31,568 nt of DNA from Syntrophaceae bacterium UBA2251. Lineage in GTDB: Bacteria > Desulfobacterota > Syntrophia > Syntrophales > UBA2251. Location of the stretch: contig DDXV01000001.1 in NCBI GenBank assembly GCA_002347815.1, positions 922 through 32,489 on the forward strand, given 5' to 3'. Made by a program: the position numbers and the translations under genes. Of this stretch, positions 6,985-15,483 are shown piece after piece; position 1 is the first letter of the stretch, and each line of letters begins with the position of its first letter. The notes beneath the pieces were generated by a model. The model ran no database searches. It worked only from the letters and a program-made list of their open reading frames with translations, and had not been told where the DNA came from.

Positions 6985-7394
6985 AAGGGGACATCCTCAT
7001 CCGGAGCGGGGCCGAACGCCGAGGCCGGCGCGGAGGCCTCCTCGCCGCTCTCCGGTCCCTTGCCCATGCCCTTGGAATCCAGCATCCGCATGTCCGAGGC
7101 GATGATCTCCGTCGTGTAGCGCTTCACGCCCTCCTTGTCCTCCCAGGCGTTGGTCCGGATCCGGCCCTCGACATAGACCATCTTCCCCTTGGCCAGGTAG
7201 TTCCCGCAGATTTCCGCCAGTTTGCCGAAGGTCACGATGCGATGCCATTCGGTGACCTTGACCCGGTCGCCGTTTTTATCCTTCCGCTGCTCATCCGTCG
7301 CCAGGCGGAAATTGGTTATATTCATTCCATCCGGCGTATACCGCACCTCCGGATCCGCGCCCAATCTCCCCACCAGAATCACCTTGTTGACCAT
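6981..7394 (-). CDS. ssb: Single-stranded DNA-binding protein
   Basis: A 137-residue SSB. The OB fold covers residues 1-105, beginning VNKVILVGRLGADPEVRYTP and including EWHRIVTFGKLAEICGNYLAKG. A Gly/Ala-rich linker leads to the acidic C-terminal tip EDVPF, which recruits replication and repair partners. It coats single-stranded DNA as a tetramer. AAAGGAGG lies seven bases before ATG, and a promoter is visible at 7479-7507. Its stop codon shares two bases with that of tatA, with no terminator between the two convergent genes. Confidence 0.97.
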   Translation of the reverse strand: MVNKVILVGRLGADPEVRYTPDGMNITNFRLATDEQRKDKNGDRVKVTEWHRIVTFGKLAEICGNYLAKGKMVYVEGRIRTNAWEDKEGVKRYTTEIIASDMRMLDSKGMGKGPESGEEASAPASAFGPAPDEDVPF

Positions 7395-7478
7395 CGCCTT
7401 CCTCCTTTCATCCGTTTGGCGAACGACGCGTCGCGTCGCGAGGCGGACGCGCCGGCCGTTCTGCGCTCAAACGCCTTC

Positions 7479-7507
7479 CTGATACACAAGTTTTGCGGGA
7501 TTGGCAA
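7479..7507 (-). promoter_or_regulatory. Promoter of ssb
   Basis: On the minus strand TTGCCA (7507-7502) and TATCAG (7484-7479) are separated by 17 bp, about 85 bp ahead of the ssb ATG. It lies back-to-back with the likely lysS promoter. Confidence 0.5.
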
Positions 7508-7529
7508 TGCTTATTTGCACAAAACATGC

Positions 7530-7556
7530 TTGACTAATGCGCCGATTCAATATAGC
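7530..7556 (+). promoter_or_regulatory. Likely promoter of the lysS-lol-bam-lpx cluster
   Basis: TTGACT (7530-7535) is followed by TATAGC (7551-7556) with a short 15-bp spacer, about 35 bp before the lysS ATG. It is the best candidate in the ssb-lysS gap. Confidence 0.45.
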
Positions 7557-7590
7557 TAATGCGACTTTGTACGCAGGGGGCAAATTTTCC

Positions 7591-9075
7591 ATGGAAGACA
7601 GCGAACTACTGCGGAAGCGCCGGGAAAAGATCGACGCCCTGAAGGCGGACGGCGTGGACCTCTATCCCAACGACGTCCGGGTGGACCATACGACGGCGGA
7701 GATCCAGGACCGTTTCGGCCACCTGGACGAAGCGGCCCTCCAGGACGTCACGGAAAAGGTTTCCCTGGCCGGACGCATCATAGCGATCCGGAATTTCGGA
7801 AAGGCGGCCTTCGCCGTTCTCCAGGATCGCACGGGCCGCCTTCAGGTCTACATCGCCAAGAACATCCTCGGTGACGCCCCCTACACCCTTTTCAAGCGCC
7901 TGGATATCGGCGATATCGTCTTCGTCGCCGGTAGGGTGTTCCGCACCCGGACCGGAGAGTTGACCGTGGAGGCGAACGCGCTGCGCCTGCTCGCGAAGTC
8001 CCTGCACCCCCTGCCCGAAAAATGGCACGGCCTCACCGACGTGGAAATCCGCTACCGGCAGCGGCATCTGGACCTGATCGTCAACCCAAAGGTGCGCGAC
8101 GTCTTTTACCGGCGCAGCCGGATCATCCAACTGATCCGCCGCTTCATGGAGGACCGGGACTTCCTGGAGGTGGAAACCCCCATGATGCAGCCCAAGGCCG
8201 GGGGCGCCGTCGCCCGCCCCTTCAAGACGTTCCACAACGCCCTGGGGATGGACTTCTATCTCCGGATCGCGCCGGAGCTCTATCTCAAGCGCCTGATCAC
8301 CGGCGGCCTCGAGCGGGTCTTCGAGATCAACCGGAACTTCCGGAACGAGGGGATGTCCTCCTTCCACAATCCGGAATTCACCATGATGGAATTCTATCAG
8401 GCCTACGCGACCTTCCTCGATCTGATGACCCTGACGGAAGACCTCTTCACCCATATCGCCCGCGACCTCTTCGGAGGCCTGACCTTTACCTACCAGGGAA
8501 CCGAGATCGATCTGACCCCCCCCTGGACGCGCCTCACGGTGCAGGAGGCCATCCTGCACTACACGGAGCTGCCGCCGGAGGTCCTGCAGGATCCGGCCCG
8601 GGCGGTGGCCCAGGCCCGCGCCCTGGGCCTGGACGTCAAGGACGACGACCCTTGGGGCAAGGTCATCATGACGATTTTCGAGGGAACGGTGGAAAGCCGG
8701 CTCATCCAACCCCACTTCATCACCCACTACCCGGTCGAGGTCTCCCCGTTGTCCAGGCGCAGCGCCGACAGCCCCGGCCTGACCGACCGGTTCGAGCTGT
8801 ACATCTGCGGCCGGGAGATCGCCAACGCCTTCTCCGAGCTGAACGATCCGGCGGACCAGCGGGAACGCTTTCTCATGCAGGCGAAGGATCGGGAAGCCGG
8901 GGACGACGAGGCCCACGTCATGGACGAGGACTACGTCCGGGTCCTGGAATACGGCATGCCCCCCACCGCCGGCGAGGGGATCGGCATCGACCGCCTCGTC
9001 ATGCTCTTCACCGACGCGACATCAATCCGGGACGTGATCCTGTTCCCCCACATGCGGATCAAGGAAGACGCATAA
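7591..9075 (+). CDS. lysS: Lysyl-tRNA synthetase, class II
   Basis: A 494-residue class II LysRS charging tRNA-Lys. The N-terminal OB-fold anticodon-binding domain includes KVSLAGRIIAIRNFGKAAF and GDIVFVAGRVFRTRTGELTV. Class II motifs follow: motif 1 around FMEDRDFLEVETPMM, motif 2 FRNEGMSSFHNPEFTMMEFY and motif 3 GEGIGIDRLVMLFTD near the C-terminus. The start at 7591 (MEDSELLRKRREKIDAL) matches the family; an upstream in-frame ATG at 7537 lies inside the promoter region. AGGGGG lies 11 bases upstream. It is the first gene of the long plus-strand cluster, and lolC follows after one base. Confidence 0.97.
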   Translation: MEDSELLRKRREKIDALKADGVDLYPNDVRVDHTTAEIQDRFGHLDEAALQDVTEKVSLAGRIIAIRNFGKAAFAVLQDRTGRLQVYIAKNILGDAPYTLFKRLDIGDIVFVAGRVFRTRTGELTVEANALRLLAKSLHPLPEKWHGLTDVEIRYRQRHLDLIVNPKVRDVFYRRSRIIQLIRRFMEDRDFLEVETPMMQPKAGGAVARPFKTFHNALGMDFYLRIAPELYLKRLITGGLERVFEINRNFRNEGMSSFHNPEFTMMEFYQAYATFLDLMTLTEDLFTHIARDLFGGLTFTYQGTEIDLTPPWTRLTVQEAILHYTELPPEVLQDPARAVAQARALGLDVKDDDPWGKVIMTIFEGTVESRLIQPHFITHYPVEVSPLSRRSADSPGLTDRFELYICGREIANAFSELNDPADQRERFLMQAKDREAGDDEAHVMDEDYVRVLEYGMPPTAGEGIGIDRLVMLFTDATSIRDVILFPHMRIKEDA

Positions 9076-9076
9076 C

Positions 9077-10354
9077 ATGTCCTACGAGCTCTTCATCGGC
9101 CGGCGGTACCTGCGGGCGAGGCGCAAGCAGGTTTTCGTCTCCGTCATCACCCTCCTGTCCATCGCCGGAATTCTTCTGGGCGTGGCCGCCCTGATCATCG
9201 TCCTCGCCGTCATGAACGGCTTCGAGACGGATCTGCGGGACAAGATCCTCGGGATCAACTCCCACATCGTGCTCATGGAGTACAGCGGCGTCATGCGCGA
9301 TCCCGACCGCATCCTGGAGCGGGTCCGCCGGACGGAGGGCGTCGTCGCCGCGACCCCCTTCGTCTATGCCCAGGCCATGCTGAAGAGCGGCCCGCGCGTC
9401 AGCGGGGTCGTCCTGAGGGGGATGGACACCGCCACCGCCTCCCGGGTCATCAGCCTGGGACGGATGCGCGAGGGAAAGCTCGCGTATCTCGACGCGCCCC
9501 CGCCCCCCGCATCCGGGCTGTCCGGGGACCTCCGGGGGGTGCCGGGAATCGTCGTTGGAAAGGAACTGGCCAAGAACCTGGGACTCTTTCTGTTCGAACC
9601 CCTTTACGTCATCTCGCCGGCGGGAACGGCGACGCCGATGGGCATGGCGCCCCGGATGAAGAAGTTCGTCGTCGTCGGCATCTTCGACTCGGGATTCTAT
9701 GAATACGACTCCACGCTGGCCTATCTGTCGCTCCGGGACAGCCAGGAGCTTCTCCAGATGGGCGGGAGCGTCACGGGGATCGAGATCAAGGTCCGGGACC
9801 TGTACCGCGCCGACGCCGCGGCCAAGCGGCTGGAGCAGGCGCTGGGATATCCCTACTGGGCCCGGCACTGGATGGAGATGAACAAAAACCTCTTTTCCGC
9901 CCTCAAGCTGGAAAAGCGCGTCATGTTCATCATCCTGTCGCTCATCGTGCTGGTCGCGGCCTTCAACATCATCACGACGCTCATCATGGTCGTGATGGAA
10001 AAGACGAAGGACATCGCCGTGCTGAAATCCATGGGGGCCACCTCGCGGAGCATCATGCGCATCTTCGTCTTTCAGGGACTCATCATCGGGGCCGTCGGAA
10101 CGCTGCTTGGATGCGCCACGGGCCTGGCCGTCGCCTTCAACCTCGAGAAAATCTCCACGACCATCGAGACCCTTTTCGGATTCAAAATCCTGCCCGGCGA
10201 CGTCTACTACCTGAGCGCCCTTCCCTCCCAGGTGAACTACGGAGACGTGGCCGTCATCGTGGCGGGCAGCCTGCTCATCAGCCTTCTCTCCACCCTTTAC
10301 CCGTCCTATCGCGCCGGAAGGCTCGACCCGGCGGAAACGCTCCGATACGAGTAG
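9077..10354 (+). CDS. lolC: Lipoprotein-releasing ABC transporter permease (LolC/LolE family)
   Basis: A 425-residue inner-membrane permease. The first membrane helix lies at about 20-46, preceded by YELFIGRRYLRARRKQ. A large periplasmic MacB-like domain follows (about 48-270), then three more helices, including one in LEKRVMFIILSLIVLVAAFN and a last one before the C-terminal YPSYRAGRLDPAETLRYE. The FtsX-type core EKTKDIAVLKSMGA is present. With LolD it extracts outer-membrane lipoproteins from the inner membrane and passes them to LolA. Only one LolC/E-type gene is here, so a homodimer is likely. It starts one base after the lysS stop and is followed four bases later by lolD. Confidence 0.93.
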   Translation: MSYELFIGRRYLRARRKQVFVSVITLLSIAGILLGVAALIIVLAVMNGFETDLRDKILGINSHIVLMEYSGVMRDPDRILERVRRTEGVVAATPFVYAQAMLKSGPRVSGVVLRGMDTATASRVISLGRMREGKLAYLDAPPPPASGLSGDLRGVPGIVVGKELAKNLGLFLFEPLYVISPAGTATPMGMAPRMKKFVVVGIFDSGFYEYDSTLAYLSLRDSQELLQMGGSVTGIEIKVRDLYRADAAAKRLEQALGYPYWARHWMEMNKNLFSALKLEKRVMFIILSLIVLVAAFNIITTLIMVVMEKTKDIAVLKSMGATSRSIMRIFVFQGLIIGAVGTLLGCATGLAVAFNLEKISTTIETLFGFKILPGDVYYLSALPSQVNYGDVAVIVAGSLLISLLSTLYPSYRAGRLDPAETLRYE

Positions 10355-10357
10355 GAT

Positions 10358-11032
10358 ATGGCGATCGCGATTCAAAACCTGTGGAAAACCTTTATCAAGG
10401 ACGGCAACCGGATCGACGCCCTCAAGGGCATCGACCTCGACATCGCCTCCGCCGAATCGCTGGCCTTGGTCGGCGTCTCGGGCGCCGGCAAGAGCACCCT
10501 GGTCCACATTCTGGGGACGCTGGATCACCCCACCCAGGGACGGGTTCTCTATAACGGCGTCGACGTTTTCACCTGGCCCGAGAAGCGGCTGGCCGCCTTC
10601 CGCAACACCCGGATCGGGTTCGTCTTCCAGTTTCATCACCTCCTGCCGGAGTTTTCCGGCCTGGAGAATGTCATGCTGCCCGCCCTGATCAACAGGCTCG
10701 CGAAGCGGGAGGCCCGGAAAAAGGCGGAAGGCCTCTTGAAGGATGTGGGACTTGGTGATAGGATGACGCACAAACCCGGCGAGCTCTCCGGCGGCGAGCA
10801 GCAGCGCGTCGCGGTCGCCCGGGCGCTGATCATGGCGCCGGATATTCTCCTGGCCGATGAACCGACAGGCAATCTCGATACGGAAACGGGCAAAATCATT
10901 GAGGACCTGCTCATCGATCTCCACAGAGAACGGAACGTCACGCTCATCGTGGTCACCCACAACCAATCCCTGGCCCAGCGGATGTCGAAAAGCGTCGGCC
11001 TGCGCGACGGGAGGATCGATCCCCGTGCCTGA
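10358..11032 (+). CDS. lolD: Lipoprotein-releasing ABC transporter ATPase LolD
   Basis: A 224-residue ABC ATPase with all motifs: Walker A GVSGAGKST (39-47), Q-loop in FVFQFHHLLPEFSGLENV, signature LSGGEQQRVAVARAL, Walker B ILLADEPTGNLD and the H-loop VVTHN. The LLPEFSGLENVMLP region is characteristic of the LolD/MacB branch. It drives lipoprotein release together with the preceding permease. Its 3' end overlaps the bamA start by eight bases, so the two are likely translationally coupled. Confidence 0.94.
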   Translation: MAIAIQNLWKTFIKDGNRIDALKGIDLDIASAESLALVGVSGAGKSTLVHILGTLDHPTQGRVLYNGVDVFTWPEKRLAAFRNTRIGFVFQFHHLLPEFSGLENVMLPALINRLAKREARKKAEGLLKDVGLGDRMTHKPGELSGGEQQRVAVARALIMAPDILLADEPTGNLDTETGKIIEDLLIDLHRERNVTLIVVTHNQSLAQRMSKSVGLRDGRIDPRA

Positions 11033-13703
11033 GAAACCCCACCCCCTCGCTCCGGCCTGCCGTCTGCTGTTATTCCTCCTGGCGCTTCTCTGTCTCTGGC
11101 CGGCGGAGACGTCGGCGCAGGAAAGCGGGAAACCGGGTCCGAAGAAGGCGGCCCTCCTGCCCTTCGCCGTCCACAGCCGGTCGGACGCCGCCGGGCTCCA
11201 GACGGCAATCGGGGAGGCCCTGAAAGACGAACTGCGCAAATCCTCCCGCTACCTCGAACTCATCCCCGGGTCGGCCTTCGCCCCGGAGATCGAGGGGAAG
11301 CCCCTCGATGACGCCCTGGCCCTCCGCGTGGGGCAGACCGCCGGCGCCGATGTCGTGCTCCGGGGCAGCCTCACGGAGTTCGGCGAATCGGTGAGTGTCG
11401 ATGTCAGCCTGCTTTTCGTCCGGTCCGGCAAATCCGTCTCCGGCATCTCCGCCCAGGGGAAGGGCCGCGAAGACATCCCGCGGATGGCCGCCCAACTGGC
11501 GGCGGAAATCCTCATCCGGACGTCGGCTGCCGCTCGCCTCGCCAAAATCGACATCCAGGGAAACCGGCGCATCGAGAGCGACGCCATCCGTCAGGTGGTC
11601 AAGAGCACGGCGGGGCAACTGCTCTTCGACGAAACGCTCTCCAGGGACCTCAAGGCCATCTACCGGATGGGCTATTTCGAAGATGTCCAGGCCAGCGTGG
11701 CCGACGGGCCGGAAGGGAAGGTTCTCACCTTCACGGTCCGGGAGAGGCCCATGATCACGGAGGTTCGGATCAAGGGCAACAAGGCGATCGATACCGGCGA
11801 TATCGAGGCCGTGCTCGGCGTGAAGACCCGGCAGATCGTCAACCGCGAAAGGGTCAAGGAGGATGTGGAAAAGATCCGGGCCCTCTATGTCGGCAAGGGC
11901 TACTACAACGTCGAGATTGCGGATGCCGTGGAGCGCGAGGGGGACAAGGAGGTGCGTGTCGTCTTCACGATCACCGAAAACAAGCGGCTCTTCATCAAGG
12001 CCATCCGCTTCGAAGGGAACCAGGCCTTCACGGAAAAACAGCTCCGGAACATGATGGCGACCGACGAGTGGGGCCTACTTCATTTCTTCACCGATTCCGG
12101 GGTGCTGAAGACGGACGTCCTCAAGCAGGACATCGGCAAACTGAATGCATTCTATCTGAACAACGGCTATATCAACGCCCAGATCGGCGAGCCGGAAGTC
12201 ACCCACGACGCCAAAGGGATCTACGTCAAGATCCGCGTGATCGAGGGGAAACCCTTCAAGGTCGGCAATGTGGAGATTCAGGGAGACCCCCTGCAGACGT
12301 CCCGCGAAACGCTCCGGGAGAATCTCGCCATCCTGGGCAAGACGTACTACAACCGGGAGGCCATCGTCCGGGACATCGACACCCTGACCCGGGTTTGCAA
12401 CGACGAAGGCTACGCCTATGCCGACGTCACCCCCCGGACGAAGGCGCAGGAAAAGACCCAGACCGTCGACATCGTCTACGAGATCGCCAAGGGCAAGCAG
12501 GTCTACTTCAACCGGATTTCGATCGTCGGCAACACCCGCACGCGCGACAAGGTCCTCCGCCGCCAGCTCAACATCGTGGAAGGAGACCTCTACAACAGCA
12601 GCAAGATGAAGCAGAGCTACATGGCCCTCAACCGCCTGCGCTATTTCGAGGAGGTGGACTTCCAGTCGGAAAAAGGTCCCGACGACACCCTGACGAACGT
12701 CACCATCCGCGTCAAGGAAAAGCCCACGGGCATGTTCAGCATCGGCGCCGGCTACAGCGCCCAGGAGGCGGCGATGGTCATGGGGCAGATCTCGCAGCAG
12801 AACCTCTTCGGCCGGGGCCAGATCCTTTCCCTCAAGGCCAACATCGGGTCGGAAACGGCGATGTACGAACTCTCCTTCACCGAACCGTGGCTCTTCGACA
12901 TCCCCCTGTGGAGCCAGTTCAGCCTCTGGAATTTCACGCGGGAATACGACACGTACGACCTCGATTCCACCGGCGTCGGCGCGACGCTGGGGTATCCCCT
13001 GTGGGAGCGCATCACCGGCTATCTCGGCTACCGGCTGTCCATCGACGACGTCTACAATATCGACGAAACCGACGCCTCGTACTACGTCCAGGAGCAGGCG
13101 GGGAAGGCGACGACGAGCAGCGCTTCGCTCACCCTCTCCCGGGACACGACCGACGACACCCTGTTCCCCAGCAGTGGAACGCGGGTCTCCGCATCCATCA
13201 ATTATGCGGGCGGCCCGCTGGGGGGCGACCACGACTTCACCAAATACGGGGCGACCGCCGCCTGGTTCTACCCGCTGCCCCTGGACATGGTCTTCAACAT
13301 CCGGGGCCGGATCGGCTATCTCCAGCGAAACGGAGACACCCAGCTCCCCATCTATGAACGGTACGTGCTGGGCGGCATCAGCACCCTTCGGGGGCTGCGC
13401 GACGTGGGCCCCATGGATGAGAGGACGGGCGACATCATCGGCGGCACGACGATGCTCTGCGGGAGCGTCGAGATCATCTTCCCCCTGATCCGGAACGCCG
13501 GCATGAAGGGGGTCGTCTTTTACGATACGGGAAATACCTGGGAGAGCGGCTACTCGTTGAGCGACCTTCGGCAGACGGCCGGCGTGGGGATCCGCTGGTA
13601 TTCCCCCATCGGCCCCCTCCGCCTGGAATGGGGCTATGTCCTGGACAAGAAGGATGACGAAGACGCCAGCCGCTTCGAATTTACGATCGGGATGTTCATG
13701 TAA
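11025..13703 (+). CDS. bamA: BamA outer-membrane assembly factor with extra N-terminal domain
   Basis: An 892-residue protein if the GTG at 11025 is used; GGGAGG lies ten bases upstream, inside lolD. Residues 1-31 are a signal peptide ending ETSAQ. Residues about 36-168 form an extra domain of TolB/FlgO type (KKAALLPFAVH... GADVVLRGSLTEFGE) absent from classical BamA. Five POTRA repeats follow, beginning at about 172 (IDIQGNRRI), 250 (MITEVRIKGN), 325 (FIKAIRFEGN), 412 (FKVGNVEIQGD) and 493 (VYFNRISIVGN). The Omp85 barrel runs from about 567 to the end, with the loop-6 motif LRGL at 788-791. BamA inserts beta-barrel proteins into the outer membrane. The last residues are GMFM, so the chain does not end in the usual terminal aromatic residue. 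Confidence 0.95.
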   Translation: MPEKPHPLAPACRLLLFLLALLCLWPAETSAQESGKPGPKKAALLPFAVHSRSDAAGLQTAIGEALKDELRKSSRYLELIPGSAFAPEIEGKPLDDALALRVGQTAGADVVLRGSLTEFGESVSVDVSLLFVRSGKSVSGISAQGKGREDIPRMAAQLAAEILIRTSAAARLAKIDIQGNRRIESDAIRQVVKSTAGQLLFDETLSRDLKAIYRMGYFEDVQASVADGPEGKVLTFTVRERPMITEVRIKGNKAIDTGDIEAVLGVKTRQIVNRERVKEDVEKIRALYVGKGYYNVEIADAVEREGDKEVRVVFTITENKRLFIKAIRFEGNQAFTEKQLRNMMATDEWGLLHFFTDSGVLKTDVLKQDIGKLNAFYLNNGYINAQIGEPEVTHDAKGIYVKIRVIEGKPFKVGNVEIQGDPLQTSRETLRENLAILGKTYYNREAIVRDIDTLTRVCNDEGYAYADVTPRTKAQEKTQTVDIVYEIAKGKQVYFNRISIVGNTRTRDKVLRRQLNIVEGDLYNSSKMKQSYMALNRLRYFEEVDFQSEKGPDDTLTNVTIRVKEKPTGMFSIGAGYSAQEAAMVMGQISQQNLFGRGQILSLKANIGSETAMYELSFTEPWLFDIPLWSQFSLWNFTREYDTYDLDSTGVGATLGYPLWERITGYLGYRLSIDDVYNIDETDASYYVQEQAGKATTSSASLTLSRDTTDDTLFPSSGTRVSASINYAGGPLGGDHDFTKYGATAAWFYPLPLDMVFNIRGRIGYLQRNGDTQLPIYERYVLGGISTLRGLRDVGPMDERTGDIIGGTTMLCGSVEIIFPLIRNAGMKGVVFYDTGNTWESGYSLSDLRQTAGVGIRWYSPIGPLRLEWGYVLDKKDDEDASRFEFTIGMFM

Positions 13704-13708
13704 GGGGT

Positions 13709-13850
13709 GGGCGAAGGGCCGGGGGCGAGGGGAATCGATTCCTTCCGCCTTGAACCGTCAGCCCTCAGCCCCAAATAAACAGGCGAAAGGCAACCGGCCG
13801 GAGGCAAGGGGAACAGATTCCCTCCGCCCTTGACCGTTGGCCTTCCGCCC
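13709..13850. repeat. Tandem pair of imperfect palindromic elements between bamA and ompH
   Basis: Two related units fill the gap: 13709-13772 and 13782-13850. Each is an imperfect inverted repeat. The first is centred on GGAATCGATTCC (13731-13742) and the second on GGAACAGATTCC (13810-13821). Shared flanks are GGCGAA..., GGCAAGGGG or GGCGAGGGG on the left, and TCCGCC(C)TTGA(A)CCGT on the right. They look like a REP-type intergenic family. Whether more copies occur in the genome cannot be seen here. Confidence 0.6.
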
Positions 13851-13872
13851 ATTAAAAGGGGGTATTGGAAAA

Positions 13873-14412
13873 ATGAAAAGATCTTTGCTCTTCTCGGTAG
13901 GAGGCATGCTGTGTCTCGCTCTGCTGATCTGCGTCCCGGGGGTTCAGGCGGCGGAGAAGACCGGTTTCATCGACATGCGCGAAGTCATGCTCAATTCCGA
14001 AGCCGGCAAAAAGGCGACCGAGGAATTCAAGAAGATTTACGAACGCGACAAGGTCTCGATCCAGGAGAAGGAGACGGATCTCAGGAAACTCAAGGACGAT
14101 CTCGAAAAGCAGCGGTCCATCCTCAAGGAAGAGGCCTACCGGGAAAAGGAGTCCGCGTATCAGAAGAAGTTCCGTGACTACCAGCTCCTGGTCAAGGATT
14201 CGAACGAGGACCTCCAGGCCCGCGATCAGGAGCTCTCCCGGACCCTGATCCCCGAAATCCTGAAGGTCGTGGGCGCCATCGGGGAAAAGGAAAATTACAC
14301 CCTTGTCCTCGACATCGGGACGGTACCGGTGGCCTATTTCAACAAGGAAAGCGATCTGACCAAGCGGGTGATCGAAGCGTTCAACAAGACCTACAAACCG
14401 AAGACGCCGTAG
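13873..14412 (+). CDS. skp: Periplasmic chaperone OmpH/Skp
   Basis: A 179-residue protein with a signal peptide (1-26, ending VQAAE). The body is an OmpH/Skp domain: a short beta segment KTGFIDMREVMLNSEAGK, a long charged coiled coil (about 45-130, rich in Lys/Glu) and a closing strand YTLVLDIGTVPVAYF. Skp trimers hold unfolded outer-membrane proteins in the periplasm for delivery to BamA, which is encoded just upstream. An A/G-rich site (AAGGGGG) lies about 11 bases ahead of the ATG. A 169-bp gap with palindromic repeats separates it from bamA. Confidence 0.93.
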   Translation: MKRSLLFSVGGMLCLALLICVPGVQAAEKTGFIDMREVMLNSEAGKKATEEFKKIYERDKVSIQEKETDLRKLKDDLEKQRSILKEEAYREKESAYQKKFRDYQLLVKDSNEDLQARDQELSRTLIPEILKVVGAIGEKENYTLVLDIGTVPVAYFNKESDLTKRVIEAFNKTYKPKTP

Positions 14413-14434
14413 TGCGGAAAGGATTCCTCAACCC

Positions 14435-15472
14435 TTGCCAACCCTGAAAGAGATCGCAGCCTTCCTGGACGGTCGGGTGATCGGCGATCCGGAGATCGTC
14501 ATCGAACGGGTCTGCGGCATCGACGAGGCCGGCCGTGGCGACATGACCTTCGTGGCCAACCCGAAATACCGGTCCCGCCTGGCGACGACCGGCGCATCCG
14601 CCGTTCTCGTGGCGCCGGGCACGGAGGCCGCCGGCAAGAACCTGGTCTGGGTCGCGGATCCCTATGTCGCCTTCGGCCAGGCCCTCGGGTTTCTCCACCC
14701 GGAGGAGAAGGCCGCGGCCGGCATCCATCCGCGGGCCATGGTGGAGGCGGAGGCGGTCGTTTCTCCCGAGGCCACCGTTTATCCGGGCGTTTATGTGGGT
14801 CAACGGGCCCGGATCGACCGGGGAGCGGTCCTCTTCCCCGGCGTCTTTATCGGTCCGGACGCCGTCATCGGCGAGGACAGCGTTCTGCATCCCGGGGTCA
14901 CGGTGTACCGCCGCTGTCTCATCGGCCGGCGGGTCACGCTGCACGCCGGCGTCGTGGTGGGCGGCGACGGGTTCGGCTTTGCCCGGCCGGGATGGGAAAA
15001 CCGGAAGATTCCCCAGGTGGGCATCGTGCAGATCGACGACGACGTCGAAATCGGCGCCAACACGACCATCGACCGGGGCACCCTCGGACGGACCTGGATC
15101 CAGCGGGGGGTGAAGATCGACAACCTCGTCCAGATCGCCCACAACGTGGTCGTCGGCGAAAACAGCATCATCGTCTCGCAGGCGGGAATCTCCGGCAGCA
15201 CGACCCTCGGGAAGAGCGTCATTCTGGGGGGGCAGGCCGGCGTCGTCGGCCACATCCGGGTCGGGGATCATGTCATGGCCGCCGCGCGCACGGGCATCCA
15301 CAAGGACGTCCCGCCGGATCAGATCATCTCAGGCGCCCCCCACCGGCCCCACCGGGAATGGCTGCGGCAGGAGGCCTGCCTGTCGAAACTCCCGGAGTTG
15401 AGACAGACGATCAAGACCCTGCAGCGCCAGGTGGCCGCCCTGGAGCTTGAGGCAGCAAAAAAATCACTTTGA
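14435..15472 (+). CDS. lpxD: UDP-3-O-acylglucosamine N-acyltransferase LpxD
   Basis: A 345-residue acyl-ACP-dependent N-acyltransferase, third step of lipid A synthesis. The N-terminal uridine-binding domain (1-100) includes LKEIAAFLDGRVIGD and MTFVANPKY. A left-handed beta-helix of hexapeptide repeats (about 100-310) follows, then a C-terminal helix pair. The catalytic base is expected at His236 in LVQIAHNVVVG. The start is a TTG at 14435; AAGGA lies 11 bases upstream and no better in-frame start exists after the ompH stop. The next gene is lpxA, whereas many relatives have fabZ in between. Confidence 0.95.
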   Translation: MPTLKEIAAFLDGRVIGDPEIVIERVCGIDEAGRGDMTFVANPKYRSRLATTGASAVLVAPGTEAAGKNLVWVADPYVAFGQALGFLHPEEKAAAGIHPRAMVEAEAVVSPEATVYPGVYVGQRARIDRGAVLFPGVFIGPDAVIGEDSVLHPGVTVYRRCLIGRRVTLHAGVVVGGDGFGFARPGWENRKIPQVGIVQIDDDVEIGANTTIDRGTLGRTWIQRGVKIDNLVQIAHNVVVGENSIIVSQAGISGSTTLGKSVILGGQAGVVGHIRVGDHVMAAARTGIHKDVPPDQIISGAPHRPHREWLRQEACLSKLPELRQTIKTLQRQVAALELEAAKKSL

Positions 15473-15483
15473 AGGAACGTGCC

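Noticed and set aside
9059..11239. Long open frame (726 codons) on the minus strand opposite lolC/lolD
   Set aside because: It is a shadow of high-GC coding sequence: low-complexity, rich in Gly/Asp/Arg, no family motif, while the plus strand encodes clear LolC and LolD.
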